Positions 1 to 11,290 of a stretch of DNA of 64,000 bases are shown here, piece after piece. Both the position numbers and the translations under genes were made by a program. Positions within the stretch are counted from its first letter, which is position 1; each line of letters opens with the position of its first letter. Below the pieces are notes generated by a model. That model did not search any database. It was not told the DNA's origin and saw only the letters and a list, made by a program, of their open reading frames with translations. This DNA comes from Ochotona curzoniae (lineage: Eukaryota > Chordata > Mammalia > Lagomorpha > Ochotonidae), in assembly GCF_017591425.1 (NCBI RefSeq), contig NW_024465885.1, positions 45,565,001-45,629,000 on the forward strand. Direction: 5' to 3'.

Positions 1-740
1 AGCAGCTCCTCATTTCACGTAAGGATTTTGCACGACGCTGACTTTTTGACATCATCTAGAGCAGAAGTTACTTCACGCAAACCACTCTGTGGTGTTTCTA
101 TAAAATTTTAGCTCTATAAAGTGGTTCATCTTCTATTTGCTTCCTGGACTGTATATAATCCTAGTAGAAGCCTGGGGCAGGAATGCACTGAGTGAGCGGA
201 AGTGTTGTTCCCCAACTTGGAAAAGGCTGCTTGCTCTAAGTCTGAGGTACAGACTCTCCTTGAATAGGTCCAACTGCCCAGTGAACAAAGACTGCTTGCT
301 TGCCCTTTCAATTTTCCCCTACAGTAACACGATCCAATATTTTAATTGTTTCTTCCTCTTGAAAGGCCAGGATGGGTCATCCACACCACAGCATCCCTAG
401 GATCCAGCATGCAGCTGCGAACCACAGGATGGATGGGCAAATAACTTGTTAAAGGAGTGTGTGGCCAGGAGTGATAAGGAAAGAAAGAGCCTCCAGAGGC
501 TGCAGAGGAAGCAACCTGAACTGAGAGAGAAGGGCAAGGACTTCCAGAAGTGGAGCCTTCTCTCACTGCAAGGAGGAATAGAGTTTTGGGCCGAGATGAT
601 TGTGTCATAAGCATATGACTGAGGGGTATGGAGCAAATGGAGTAGGGCAGTGCTTTCATTTTACGGTGTCTTTTTGTTGTTTTGCTATAATTTTGAAATT
701 AAACATAGCAATTTAGAAGGCTAGAAGGCTCAAAGTTACA
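1..740. other. Unassigned non-coding sequence
   Basis: I see no recognisable repeat or exon here. Short overlapping open frames run on both strands (the longest is 105 codons, minus strand, 342-659) but none has a domain, a signal peptide or an exon-like boundary, so I treat them as chance frames. Confidence 0.5.
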
Positions 741-1062
741 GCCAGTGCCATGGTTTATCAGGCTAACTTTGCATTTACAATGCTGGCATCCCATACAGGT
801 GCAAATTGGAATCTTAGCTGCTCCATATCTAACCCAGTTCCCATCCTATAGCCTGGGAAAGCAGCAGAGGATGACTCAGGTTCTTGGGGCCCTGCATCCG
901 AGTGGGAGACCAAGAGAATGTTCCTGGTTCCTGGCTTAGAACCAGCTCGGCTCCAGCTATTAAAGCCATTGGGGGAGTGAACCGGCAGATGGAAGATATC
1001 TCTCTCTTGGTCTCTGTCTTTCCTGTCTTCTTTGTAAATAAAAGTCATAAAATACTTAAAAG
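741..1062 (+). repeat. CSINE, old copy
   Basis: This is a tRNA-derived lagomorph SINE in forward orientation. Visible landmarks are the degenerate head, 'ggcatcccata', 'gcctgggaaagcagcagagg', 'cctggttcctggctt', 'gggggagtgaaccggcagat' and a CT-rich stretch followed by an A-rich tail. Divergence is high and the B box is largely lost, so it is an old copy. It resembles the rabbit-type consensus more than the younger copies in this window. Confidence 0.85.
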
Positions 1063-1180
1063 AAAAGTTGAAGTTTCTTTTCTCCAAAATAAAAATCAGA
1101 TTCAATATCATATATCCAAATTCACTGATAGATCCTTTATAGGTATCGGTCACTTAATTGAAAACATATAACATGCTAGG

Positions 1181-1490
1181 AGCCTGGCACAGTAGCCTAG
1201 TGACTAAAATCCTTGCCTTGTATGCACTAGGATCCCATGTGGGTGCTGGTTCATGTCCCACTACTCTGTTTCACATCCAGCTCCCTGTTTGTGGTCTGGG
1301 AAAGCAATGAAGGGCAGTCCAAAGCCTTGGGACTCTACCCACGTAGGAGACCTGGAAGAGCCTCCTGGCTCAGTTTTGGCCCTTGCAGCTACTGGAAGAG
1401 CGAACCAACAGACAGAAGATTTTTCTCCCTGTTTCTCCTTCTCTCTATATGTGCCTTTCCAACAAAATGAATAAATAAGTTAAAAAATAA
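1181..1490 (+). repeat. CSINE
   Basis: This forward copy is full length. It starts 'agcctggcacagtagcctag', has 'ggatcccatgtgggtgctgg' and 'gtctgggaaagcaatgaagg', and ends in a (CT)-rich block and an A-rich tail with 'aataaataag'. It belongs to the younger type seen again at 30046 and 45507, but with more substitutions. It lies about 120 bp downstream of another CSINE in the same orientation. Confidence 0.9.
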
Positions 1491-4250
1491 AGAAAATAAG
1501 TAGCATGTATTTAGTACTTTTGATTTTATCAAAATATTTGTCAGTTTTCTCAGCTGCTTATTGAAGTATCTCTTCCTCTTTTTCTAACGTGAGACTCTTA
1601 CATTGCTTCAGTTGTTCTACTGGTGGTGCAAGCCTAAATGTCTTATAATTAAGAATCATCTTACTGAAATTATCTTTTGGTGAATGCTTCCTGTTCTGAG
1701 ATGCTAAATCTGTTGGCTCTCTACACTAAAGTTAGTAGCAGGTTTTTTAGAGAAAGAGGTTCAATAAAAGCACATTCTTTTTTTTTTAATCCTTTAATGA
1801 GGTAGGGCTGGATGAAAAGCTAGTCCTTGGTGTTCAAAACATTTAGAGATCAAAATCTTTCTAACATGGATGTACAATCAAATGCACACTGCCAAGCATT
1901 CAAGCAAGTTCCTCCAGTTGTAAGCCAGCTCCTGTGCTTTGTGCAGGAGGAAGATAGGTGGAACAAGGCTAGTGTTACACACTGCTTCTCTTATGGCAAT
2001 TAACCTGTCTCCACTCCCTTCTCCACACTTAGAGCCTTTTGATGCAAACCCACAAGGAACTATGCATTCACAAATAAACATTTGCACGTTCAAAGATCCA
2101 GAGTTATGCTTCAACTCGGAGTGGGATTGAGTGTGTTATTTGTTTTCTTGTCATTTTTTGGGTAGCGGAGCAAAGCAGAAGCCTTTACAGGTTCACGTTC
2201 TCAACGACAGCCTCATTCCAAAGGCGAACTTGTCAGGAAATGGCAATGACTTTCTCAAAGCCACTAATGGAAGATAATCTGTGGATTAAGTCTTGATGAC
2301 TCCACCAGCCAAACAGGAGCAAAAGAGAGTCCTTTTTTGGACTGATTACATGTCAGACGAGCTCTCAGGGTCCGTGAAGTTCTCTAACAGAAAATAGGGT
2401 CATGCACTGGTATCAGTGATGTGTGGGACAACAGTGACTTACAGCTCTGTAACGTGGAGTAAATAGTGCCCTCAGAGAGAAGGGCAGAGGAGAGGGCAAA
2501 CTCAAGGCATTGTGAGTAGACGGATTTGAAATGTCAGACTCACCAAAACCTGAAGCTCCTCCTTTCTGGCATTCCAGAGGAGGGTGCGAGGTGCTGAAGC
2601 AAAGGGCAATGCCCGAGGAAGCCAGTGGTCTCTGAATCAAGGAGAAGTGATGGGCTCAATGATAGCGTAGGCTGGACTGGAATGTTCAAATCCTAATCTT
2701 GAGACGAGTGCTTCTGTAGGTCTCACAGGGTCTCCATTTTCAGTCATCCATGTAGACACATTCTAGTTCTGCTGTAACAGTAACGGTGATTATTTATTCA
2801 AGAGGTAGCTGTTGAAAAATCTGTCATTTTATACTATCGATCTGGGCTTGTGCATGCCGTGAAGATGTAAAAAGATGTGGTTTTCTCACAGGTTACGTCA
2901 GGCTTCAGGTACCATTTTCAAAGAAGATGAATAGGTAGATCATTGACAAGTATTCACGACAATATGCATATGTTTTCTGGCATGGATTAATGAGATGGAA
3001 GTTTTAGTTTAAGAAGTCACTGAATAAATTTCCAAGTATCAAAGAAAACCTCTTCAATGGCCTGGAAAAAAGCCATGAGTAAATAACTGAAAATAGCAAA
3101 GCAGGGTCTTAGATCCAACATTACCACTGTGCTTCTGAATCAGCTTCTTGACCGAGAGAGGCTCAGTTTATTAAGATCAAGGTGTCTGCGTCAAAGAGCT
3201 GTCATTCTACTGATGGCAAGCCTGTCGTGGTAGACACTCTCCAAATGCTGTTTCTTTTCTCTTTCTCCCAGGATTCTTTGCTTTCTGTAATATCTCAATC
3301 CACTGGATTCACTTAGAACAAGTTTATAACTTGAAAGATCAGATTGTTCTACTTCTCGAGTTCCCTGAGAGAGTATTTAGACTTTTTTGGCAGCACATCA
3401 CTTAAAGTAAAAACTTGAGCACTGCCGTCACCAACACATGCAAAAGTAATGGGTAATGGTTTTAAGTGCGTGACTCAAGTGAGCACTTCAAGGTGAGAAA
3501 GGTCATTAGGAACACAGATCCAGACAAAGGACTGTGAGGCTGTCAGTAGCCTAAGGCTGCCTTATCATTCCCAAAACTCAAGCCGTGAATTAAATGTAAT
3601 AGTGGTTGGAGGGGTGAGGTGATTGACACCAAACTAGGATTTTTGAAGGCCTGCAACCTCAAGCAAATGAGCAGGCCAAGTTGTATTCTCTCGCAAATGC
3701 AAACGTCTTAGGGAACCTATCCAGGACCTGTTTTGATTTCAGGAAAAGGGAGAGGAAACACTCTTGGATAAATGTTAATTGTTGGCATCCTTCACCAAGT
3801 CTGGTGGTCCAGCTCACAGTATGCATGTAACCTGCAAAGATGTCAAGCTGTGCATTTGACATTGTGTGACCAGAGCGCTGGTGGTCCCTAGCACTTAGAC
3901 TATATGAGGACCCTCTCAAGAGTATGGCAGCTTCAAACCAAGCTTCAAAGCAAATTCCAACATTCATGAGTTTCAAAAAGAATAGTAGAATTCATTCAGT
4001 GAACAAGGTACCAGGAGTAAGAATCTACAGAAACCACATGCAGCAGAATGAAGCCATAAAATATCAAATATTGAAATAATTTGATAAAGTATTTAAAATA
4101 TATTTTTAAAAGAACTCACAAGTATCACATTGAAAGTGTTAGTATGCAACATGACTGAATTGAATTTGAAAGGTTAAAAAAAAGAATCACCGGAAATAAA
4201 TATGTAATCCATTATATCCGAAGCTGATTGCAGATTAAGGACAAATTAGG
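1491..4250. other. Repeat-poor unassigned stretch
   Basis: About 2.7 kb in which I cannot assign any element. There is one T-run near 1780. Open frames are at most 105 codons (3659-3976, minus) and look random. Part of this may be very old, unrecognisable repeat. Confidence 0.4.
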
Positions 4251-4577
4251 GAGCTGGTTTTGTGGCAAGTAGCTAAATCTGGTACCTGCAACGCTGGCAT
4301 CCTATACAGGTGCTGGTTTGTGTTTCAGCTGCATCACTTTTGATCCAGCTCCCAGATAATGGCCTAGGAAAGCAGCAAAAGATGGCCCAAGTGCTCGGGC
4401 CCCTGCCAACCATGAGGAGATCTGGAGCAGCCTCTGAGTTCTCATGTTGCCAGTTGACACTGTGGCCATCTGCAAAGTGAACCAGTAGGTGGAAAGTCTC
4501 TTCTTTTTCTTTCTGCTTCTTCTCCTTCTTTCTCTGTCTCTCATTAACTCTGATTTTTCAAATAATTAAAAAAAAAA
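4251..4577 (+). repeat. CSINE, old copy
   Basis: Forward copy with 'gctggcatcctatacaggtgc', 'gatccagctcccag', 'ggcctaggaaagcagcaaaa' and 'gatggcccaagtgctcgggc', a pyrimidine-rich block and a terminal A-run. It matches the older rabbit-like CSINE type ('gatggcccaag') rather than the younger type ('gctcaaagctttggg'). Confidence 0.88.
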
Positions 4578-4808
4578 CAGAGTACATACAGCTCAGAAGA
4601 GAATGACATTGTAAAAGGTGATTTTTTTAATGCTTAATACCGAGTGGCGAGGAGATGGAAGCAATGAGTGTGACACATGTGGAAGGGATCTTCACAAAGG
4701 TCCTGAGACACACACAACATGATTACACTGCATGCGCATTTCAAAATGCTTTTGCACTCAAATGACCTTTTCATTCCATTCCTCGTGAGTATCTTGAAGT
4801 TCTGCACG

Positions 4809-4863
4809 TGCCATGTATGTGCCAGATATGTGCCATGTATATGCCATGTATGTGCCATGTTTG
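4809..4863. repeat. 11-bp tandem repeat, 5 copies
   Basis: Five head-to-tail copies of an 11-mer close to TGCCATGTATG: TGCCATGTATG, TGCCAGATATG, TGCCATGTATA, TGCCATGTATG and TGCCATGTTTG. The array is short and slightly diverged. Because 11 is not a multiple of three, it reads through all frames and is unlikely to be coding. Confidence 0.9.
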
Positions 4864-5779
4864 TCATCAACAACAAGAAGATAAAAGGTACAATCACAGT
4901 GATGCAGCTAGGAATAAAGAGAACCCACGTTGCTTAACTTGGAAGAGGTGTTGGTAGACAAGCTGATTGAATTGCTGAAATGTTCCAATTCTAAGACTTC
5001 CTATTTTACTGAATTATAAGCCCAATGAAGTAAATCCCCTCGACACTAAACTTACAGTACAGAAATGCTGAGTCACAAATACGAAAGAAAGCATAGGACA
5101 AGTAGCCAAGGAGAAAGACAAAGGATCTAAAAGGTACCCACCAATCCATGAGTGTTCACCCGGAGCAGCGGGAGCTCAGCAGCAGTGTGACTGAATCTTC
5201 AGAGATCTGACAGGAAACAGGCATGACCCGGAATCACAACACAGTGGAAAGCTCTTCAGCAAAATAAAAATATTTCCAGACACATCAAAGAGACTTGAGA
5301 AGTACAGTTAACAATACATCTTGAGTGAAGAGATTCAAATTTTTCCTTAGTGTAGAATGTAATAGATTCTGTAGGACACTGCTATGAATAGAAAAGGAAA
5401 GTTAGGACTTGACCATTCCCAACATGACATTTCTTGACACCAATAATTAATAAAAGATAAAATATAGAGATAAAATATTAGTCTACCACTTGATAATGTA
5501 ATCTCATATTATTTCATGAGATCATTGGTCATCTAGCCTTTTTGTTATCTTCCTTGTAGTGCCCTATAGAAAGCTCAAATCCAAGTTGTCAGCTTATCTG
5601 GCTTTCCTTACTGGGGAGGAAGCCAGTGGGTCCTCACTGTGCCACATGGATGGGGCACATTTGAGACTGGTAGATCTGAACCGCAGATAGAGGGTTGCAG
5701 TTGGGTTGTGAGTAAACTTGAACAGGGTATCAAAGAGCTGTCTGTCCTTCTTCTATCTGGGGCCATAATATCATGTTGT
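4864..5779. other. Unassigned non-coding sequence
   Basis: No recognisable element. The sequence is AT-rich around 5400-5520. Short open frames near 5608-5857 overlap on both strands and appear to be chance. Confidence 0.4.
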
Positions 5780-5920
5780 TTCTCTTCCTCTGGACTGTGC
5801 ATTTCTCAAAGACAAGGCCTTCCTCATCCTTTATCCAATTGTACAGAACAGTGGTGACAGCTGACCCGGTTACAGAAATGGTAGTTCTCTAACTATGCAA
5901 TAAATGAATGAACAAACGAC
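5780..5920 (+). repeat. L2 LINE 3'-end fragment (possible)
   Basis: The order 'ctggactgtgcatttctcaaagacaaggcc' in pieces, then a short gap, then 'caataaatgaatgaac' follows the L2 3' terminal pattern. It is diverged and truncated. A MIR tail is the main alternative, because both end in a similar way. Confidence 0.4.
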
Positions 5921-7469
5921 ACTCCCCCAGATAGCTGTGTACCTATCACGCTGCTCAGTGTGGAGGACACATGCTCCCCAGAGTGCCTTTTGCAGAAAAA
6001 ACACACATGCCCTTGCACATACCCATGTACATGAACTTTTGCACTTAAAGCTCTACAATACTTTCATGTCATTGTCTGAGAATTCTAAACAGAGTATCAA
6101 ATGGAACATGGACAATTACTTTTGCACATGCTACCAGGTCACAAGAGTATGAGCTCATGAAAATAAAACACGGGAAACTGAATTAGCACCAGGGAGCAGA
6201 GGTTGCTACTGATGGGAAAGTGGTGCTAATGCCAAGTAAGATTCGGGGCCTGTGTCTGTGTGTAATTGAGGGATCATGGTTTTCACAGACTTCCAGAATG
6301 GGAGAAAGTGCTAGAGTAAGTTCCAAGTGCCTTTGTGAAAATGTCTTCTTCTCCCAAAATGATCTCACTTTCCTGATCCCATACTCCCCTGGGTATGTTC
6401 CCTGATTCTAGTAAGAACTCTGACCCAAGTTCCTGTATTTCATTGGCCAGGACTACTTGCTTTAGAGGATACACTTGCAGAAAATGGGAAGAAAGGTGCC
6501 AGAACAAAAGATTCTTGGCACCCTGTGGTTAGAGACGTTTAGGAAGCTATACAACAATGACCTGCAAGAACAGGTTTTGATTGCAGCAAACACAGGATGG
6601 GCCTTTTCCACTGAGCAGAATGTCAAGTGTTCTCCTCTTGGTTCGTCATCACCAGGGGTGTTTATCTGACTGCTGGGCCACAGGAGGTGTGGGGGTTGGC
6701 TATGCTGCTTTGGAGAATGGGTTGACTGTGGAAGTGAACTGGAATCTGAGTTGCCTATCAAACTGTGCTTGGATCTGTGGTTTGTTTCCTATGTTGCTTA
6801 GAATTTGAACAGTTGATAAAGACTATTCAGCCAGCAAAGGAATTCTCAGCAAGGAAGCTGATATGTCTTACCTAGACTGATTCTGAGGGTGCCCAAGAAA
6901 CTTCCTTCTACCTGCTTCTAGAAGGTAGATCCTCGTGATGGCCTAGACGTCCTCCCAAACACCCTTATCCTTCTCACACATTGGCCTACACCAGACACAC
7001 TTTTATCTTTCTTCAATGCATTTCTTGGCATTTATTTGTATAAATCCATTATGTGAACTGAAATGGGAAAAAATAAAATAGAGTAGGGATTGGCCAAACC
7101 CAGTCGTCTCTAGGACAAACATTGATCTGAGATGCTTCAGGCTGGAAAAAATTGAAAAGAGCACAATTTTGAGGTTGAATAGATGGCACCCTGTGGAGAC
7201 ACTTCCCCAAAGGTCTGAATCTTGCACCAACACTCTTTCAACTCTGCTAATCTGCACTGAGATCAAATGCATGGGAACTGGGCAATTTTCCAGCTTGTCC
7301 TCAATTGCACTCTCGATAACATGACTCCATTATTGGGTTCTAAGTGTTGTGGATGCCAAGAAAATCAGACACCATAAAATGCAAGCTGGGTTTTAAAGCC
7401 CAATATTAACTATGCCTTTCATATGTTAGAATTTCCCAGGAGATAGCACATTTATACAGTCACCATATT
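5921..7469. other. Unassigned non-coding sequence
   Basis: No repeat could be assigned with confidence. Several 60-99 codon open frames overlap on both strands between 5904 and 7272. None has a recognisable domain or paired splice signals. Confidence 0.4.
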
Positions 7470-7605
7470 TCTCCTCAAAATCACTGGATGAATTATGTAG
7501 GGACTTAACCTTACTTTGCAAATGAGGAAAATGGAGACTCAGAAAGGCACATTAACTTTCCCTAGATCACAGAGCTTGTAAGTAGAGGAACTGGACTACA
7601 ATTCA
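7470..7605 (-). repeat. MIR fragment
   Basis: Shows the reverse-complement MIR core order: 'actttgcaaatgaggaaaatgg', 'gactcagaaaggcac', 'agatcacagagcttgtaagt', then 'ggaactggactacaattc'. This is an old mammalian-wide SINE fragment. Confidence 0.6.
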
Positions 7606-7634
7606 ATGCATTCCCTTCAGAATATAAAGAGAAC

Positions 7635-8003
7635 AGGTTTCATGTATTTCACAGATACGGTTTTAGGAAGACAGCCATACCCACCGCTCTTCCTCCATCT
7701 CCCATTCCCATCGCTTTCCTTTCCTTCAGTTTTTCCCTTTGATATTTGCAAAAACATATTTTCAATATACTTTATAATCACAGGCCTAAAGCACCACTAA
7801 CTATAGTGTTCAACAAGCAAAAAACCAGGAAGATTGCTGTTCCACAGGAATATAGGCAGGGCCTATAAATAATAATTAAATCCTAAAAAGTCAGTTTCAT
7901 TCTTTTGTATTTTATTTTTGGCATTCAATATGAACTAACACATATGAGAGAAAATATGATATTTGTCTTTTGGGAGCTAGCTTATTTTACCAATCTTAAT
8001 TTT
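7635..8003 (-). repeat. L1 LINE 3'-UTR fragment
   Basis: Ends in 'atatttgtcttttgggagct' and 'agcttattttaccaatctt', the antisense form of the L1 3'-end signature. The sequence upstream is pyrimidine-rich ('cctccatctcccattccc'), like lagomorph L1 3' UTRs. A related piece lies at 58436-58955. Confidence 0.55.
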
Positions 8004-8007
8004 TAAA

Positions 8008-8324
8008 CGTTTTTTTTTATTTATTTGAAAGTCAGGGCAAAAGAGAGATAAAAAGAGAAATGATGCAAGAAGATCATCTATCCTTGATTCATTTCTCAAA
8101 CGGCCACACTGGACGGGACCAGGCTAGACTGAAGCTTTGAGTTTTATGGATCACTTAAATGGGTGGCCAAGTTTAAGCATTTGAGTCATTTGCTATTGCT
8201 TTCCTAAGCACATTAACAAGGAGCTGGATCGACAGTGGAGCAGCCACAGCTTGAACCCACACTGTTATGGGATGCCAGAATCATAAAAGGTGGTTTAATA
8301 AGCTAGTCCACAACAGTGACCCCT
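8008..8324 (-). repeat. CSINE, old copy
   Basis: Reverse copy: a T-run with 'atttatttgaaagtcag', then a purine-rich block, 'aacggccacactgg', 'gagctggatcgacagtgg', 'gcttgaacccacactgttat' and 'gggatgccag'. It abuts an L1 fragment at its left edge. Divergence is high. Confidence 0.8.
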
Positions 8325-8329
8325 CAAGA

Positions 8330-8909
8330 CATCTTTTTATAGGGTGGTAGTTTAGTGTTTGCATATCTCTCTGCCCCACTTGTTACTGATGGAAACATGG
8401 TCTGGGTATTGTTAGAAGGGCAAAGTGGATGAGAGATCTCTCTTTCTCTCTTACAAATAAGTGAAATTATGTATAAAGTTAAGGAGAAAGATATAATATA
8501 CCTAAATATATGTACAATTATGAAATTATCTCTACTACACATAGAACAGAAAAAGTACATTACAGAATAGTTTTATATACGCATTTTGGCTTTTTGGAAG
8601 GGGAAATAAAGAACATTGTGTAAGTATGCATAGGGAACTACAAACAAAATCTTGCAGATTTGAACAGTTATTGGCTGCTGTGAGAGGGAAAGGAGAAAGA
8701 GCATTTTGTGTCTCTTTGTTTACATCGTACTTTATTTTATTTTCATTTTTTTGTATTAAACAAGTACCACTTTCATAAGTGAAGATATCTGTAAGTATTT
8801 AAGAAAGAACTAGCCCATGTGTGTTGGAAACTTGATTTTGGGCAGAGTACCTGGTACCAATGCAGGAATACCTTGCCTGCACTGGCTTTTAGGCTCCACA
8901 CAATGGCTA
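8330..8909. other. Unassigned AT-rich sequence
   Basis: AT-rich DNA with no element I can name. One T-rich patch lies near 8725-8760. The open frame at 8324-8560 (minus) overlaps the SINE edge and looks like chance. Confidence 0.4.
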
Positions 8910-9065
8910 CAGAATCATCTCATCTCATCGAAAGGAGAACCTGAGAATCAGAATAACTAATAACTGAGCTGAATAACTTTCTCTAGTTTGCACAGTTAGT
9001 GAGGATGGATTGGAGACTCATTTAGATCAATAGACAGGTGTGTCTGTCCACCTAAACCCTGGCTG
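8910..9065 (-). repeat. MIR fragment (possible)
   Basis: The order 'gaaaggagaacctgagaatc', 'ctgaataactttctctagt', 'ttgcacagttagtgagg' follows antisense MIR. It is strongly diverged, so this is tentative. Confidence 0.45.
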
Positions 9066-9929
9066 TGATGCCATCACAGGGAGAGGAATATGCCTGTACA
9101 TGTATGGGGACTCAGTACAGGTCCTGCATGGAGGACCAGTTGATGGGACTTGTCCCTAGCAAGAAGAGGGGCTGTGATCCTGTCATAGCAACACAGATGT
9201 TTTTGGTCATCAGCTGGGCTCTGGCATTGATTCTCTCCTGAGCTTGCGGAGTAGCACCGGCAGAATTGAGAAAGATGGTCCCTGGGTTTCTCTGGACTTC
9301 TCTAAAGGGGGAAAACCTCTGTAAACAAAAGTGATATGGGTCTCCCCACTCACGTCCTAAGGGGAGCCAAAGACAGCTTGGGCTGATCTCAGACATGCTG
9401 TTTTCCCACATGAACTAGGTCAAAGGTGCTGATCTGAGAGCACCAGGCCTCTGGGTGCTGGCATCATTGCTGCTGGCAAATGGGTTTTGACCCCTTTGCC
9501 AGCAGCCACAGAGATCTTGTTACAGTCATGCTGGGCTGGAGCAAAGTGCACATCTTGGGTCAGGCAAAACCTAAGAGTTGTCCGGGAACTATTCTTCCCC
9601 AAAGCCATCATCCGAGAAGCTCAGACCTCTGGGCGCCCCGCCCACATCTCTCAGGGAAACACCCATCCTTCTAAGTTCTGGGAAATAATGAACCAAATAA
9701 TAATAATAAAGGACTAAAAACAATAACCAGAAGAGGATTCTAAAGTTCTGCTATAACTTCTCTTGGAGCCTGTTGGTTGGGCAGGTACATCTGGACTTTT
9801 CCTTGATACCCATAACTGTCTCCTGTAATGTATTTTTCAATCAGTTACACCATTCCTCTTCATTGGCTAAGATCCTTACATTCTCATTTCCTGCAGGAAA
9901 CGATTTCCACAGGTAAGCTGGACATGAGC
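9066..9929. other. Unassigned non-coding sequence
   Basis: No repeat recognised. Short open frames at 9112-9411 (minus) and 9487-9717 (plus) have no domain. A small (AAT)n stretch occurs at 9697-9708. Confidence 0.4.
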
Positions 9930-10040
9930 TTTTCAGGTGTTTTTGCATGTGTTATTTCATTGAATCTCCATGTCGACCGTAGACAACAGGGGCTAGTGTC
10001 CTCATTTTGACAAGGCAAAATGAAAGTTCCAAAGGGCATT
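9930..10040 (-). repeat. MIR fragment (possible)
   Basis: 'gttatttcattgaatctcca' followed by 'gtcctcattttgacaaggca' and 'aatgaaagttcc' follows the antisense MIR core. Short and diverged. Confidence 0.45.
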
Positions 10041-10058
10041 TTCTCAAAGTCCTTCAGC

Positions 10059-10607
10059 CTAGGAATCAGCATTCAACTTCGCTGCACTGACTCTGGAAAG
10101 TCTGCTTCTCAGGAAATACAACCCCATAGGACACCTGTAAGTATCCTGCAAGAGAAATTGGTGGATGAGAGGAAACTCATTTAAGAGAATAGCATTACTA
10201 GACTTTAGAAAATGGGAGATTTTAGACAGAAGACAGGTGCCAAACAAGCTGATGCAAAAGTCCATTGTAACAGAAGCAGCACCTACCAGTGCCAACATGT
10301 AGATGGGGCAGGAAGGATGGCATCGCCACTCCTGCCTCTTGATGGGATGTAGCTGCCACCTTCTCGATGGTTGGAAAGGACCACAAAACTGAAGGTGAGC
10401 CAGTCTGGCCTTGGAGAACTGCTCTGGGAGACAGAGAACAGAACACGGATTCCTAAGAGGCACAGCAGCTCTGCATCTGGAAGAATGCTGAGTGGGTGCG
10501 GGGGAAGGAAGCCAGTCAAAAATGAGGAGGCAAAAGAGCAAGAAAGAGTGCACATATTAAAATCCACTTATTGAAACAAAGCTACCCATAAACATATCAC
10601 TACATTG
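10059..10607. other. Unassigned stretch with overlapping open frames
   Basis: A 164-codon frame runs on the minus strand at 10059-10553, with shorter overlapping frames in other phases. The predicted protein has no domain I recognise, starts with a short hydrophobic patch and shows no exon-like flanks. I treat it as chance, but it is among the longest frames in the window. Confidence 0.35.
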
Positions 10608-10609
10608 TA

Positions 10610-10786
10610 TTTTTTTAGAAGGCTTTATTGATTTTATGGGAAAAGCAAATTTACAGAGAGAAGAGACAGAAAGATCATCAGTGGAGCTGGATCCCAGTAG
10701 AGCAGCTGGGAGAGGAACAAGCATCCACTTGGGATGCCAGTGCTTGCAGGCGAAGGATTAGCCAAATGAATCACACTCTGGCCCAG
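10610..10786 (-). repeat. CSINE with internal deletion
   Basis: The 3' tail region ('ttacagagagaagagacaga', 'agatcatca') joins directly to the head half ('ggagctggatcccagtagag', 'ccacttgggatgccag', 'ctctggccc'). The middle, about 130-150 bp, is missing, so the copy is internally deleted. Confidence 0.82.
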
Positions 10787-10880
10787 TAAATTATATTTTA
10801 AAAAAGTAAATAATATTTTTGAGGCATTAAATGACGTGGACCTCAGCAATGTAGGATGTGTGTTTAATAGAAGGTGAGTA

Positions 10881-11290
10881 GAAGGATTTATTTTAAAAAT
10901 TAATTAATTAATTTGTCATTTATTCACTTATTTCATTTTTAAAGTCATATTTACAGAGAAGGTAGGTTCACAGATTAACAGTGAGAGAGGGCGAGAGAGA
11001 AGGAGGGAGAGAGAGAGAGGAAAAGAGAGAAATCTTGCATTAATTGGTTTACTCTCCAAATGGCTGCAATGACTGGGGCTATTAAAAAAAGCCAGGAGTT
11101 TGGAGCTTCTTTCAGGGTCTCCCATGTGGGTGCAGGGTTACAAGGACCTGAGCCATTCTCTGCTGTTTTTCCAGTCCACAGCTGAGAGCTGGAGTGGAAG
11201 TAGAGCAGCCAGGACATGAGACAACACCCGGATGAGCAGCCTGCACCAGTGGGCATAGGATTAGCTTATGGCATCATCATGCTAGCCCCA
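10881..11290 (-). repeat. CSINE with expanded (GA)n tail region
   Basis: Reverse copy with tail sequence, a long purine block of gagaga repeats at about 10981-11030, 'ggtttactctccaaatggct', 'gtctcccatgtgggtgcagg', 'gagccattctctgctgtttt' and a 'catgctagcccca' head. It is over-length because of the expanded GA microsatellite and an AT-rich 3' tail. Confidence 0.88.

Noticed and set aside
10059..10553. 164-codon minus-strand frame
   Set aside because: No domain, no exon-like flanks, and several other frames are open in the same DNA, which suggests low stop density rather than coding.
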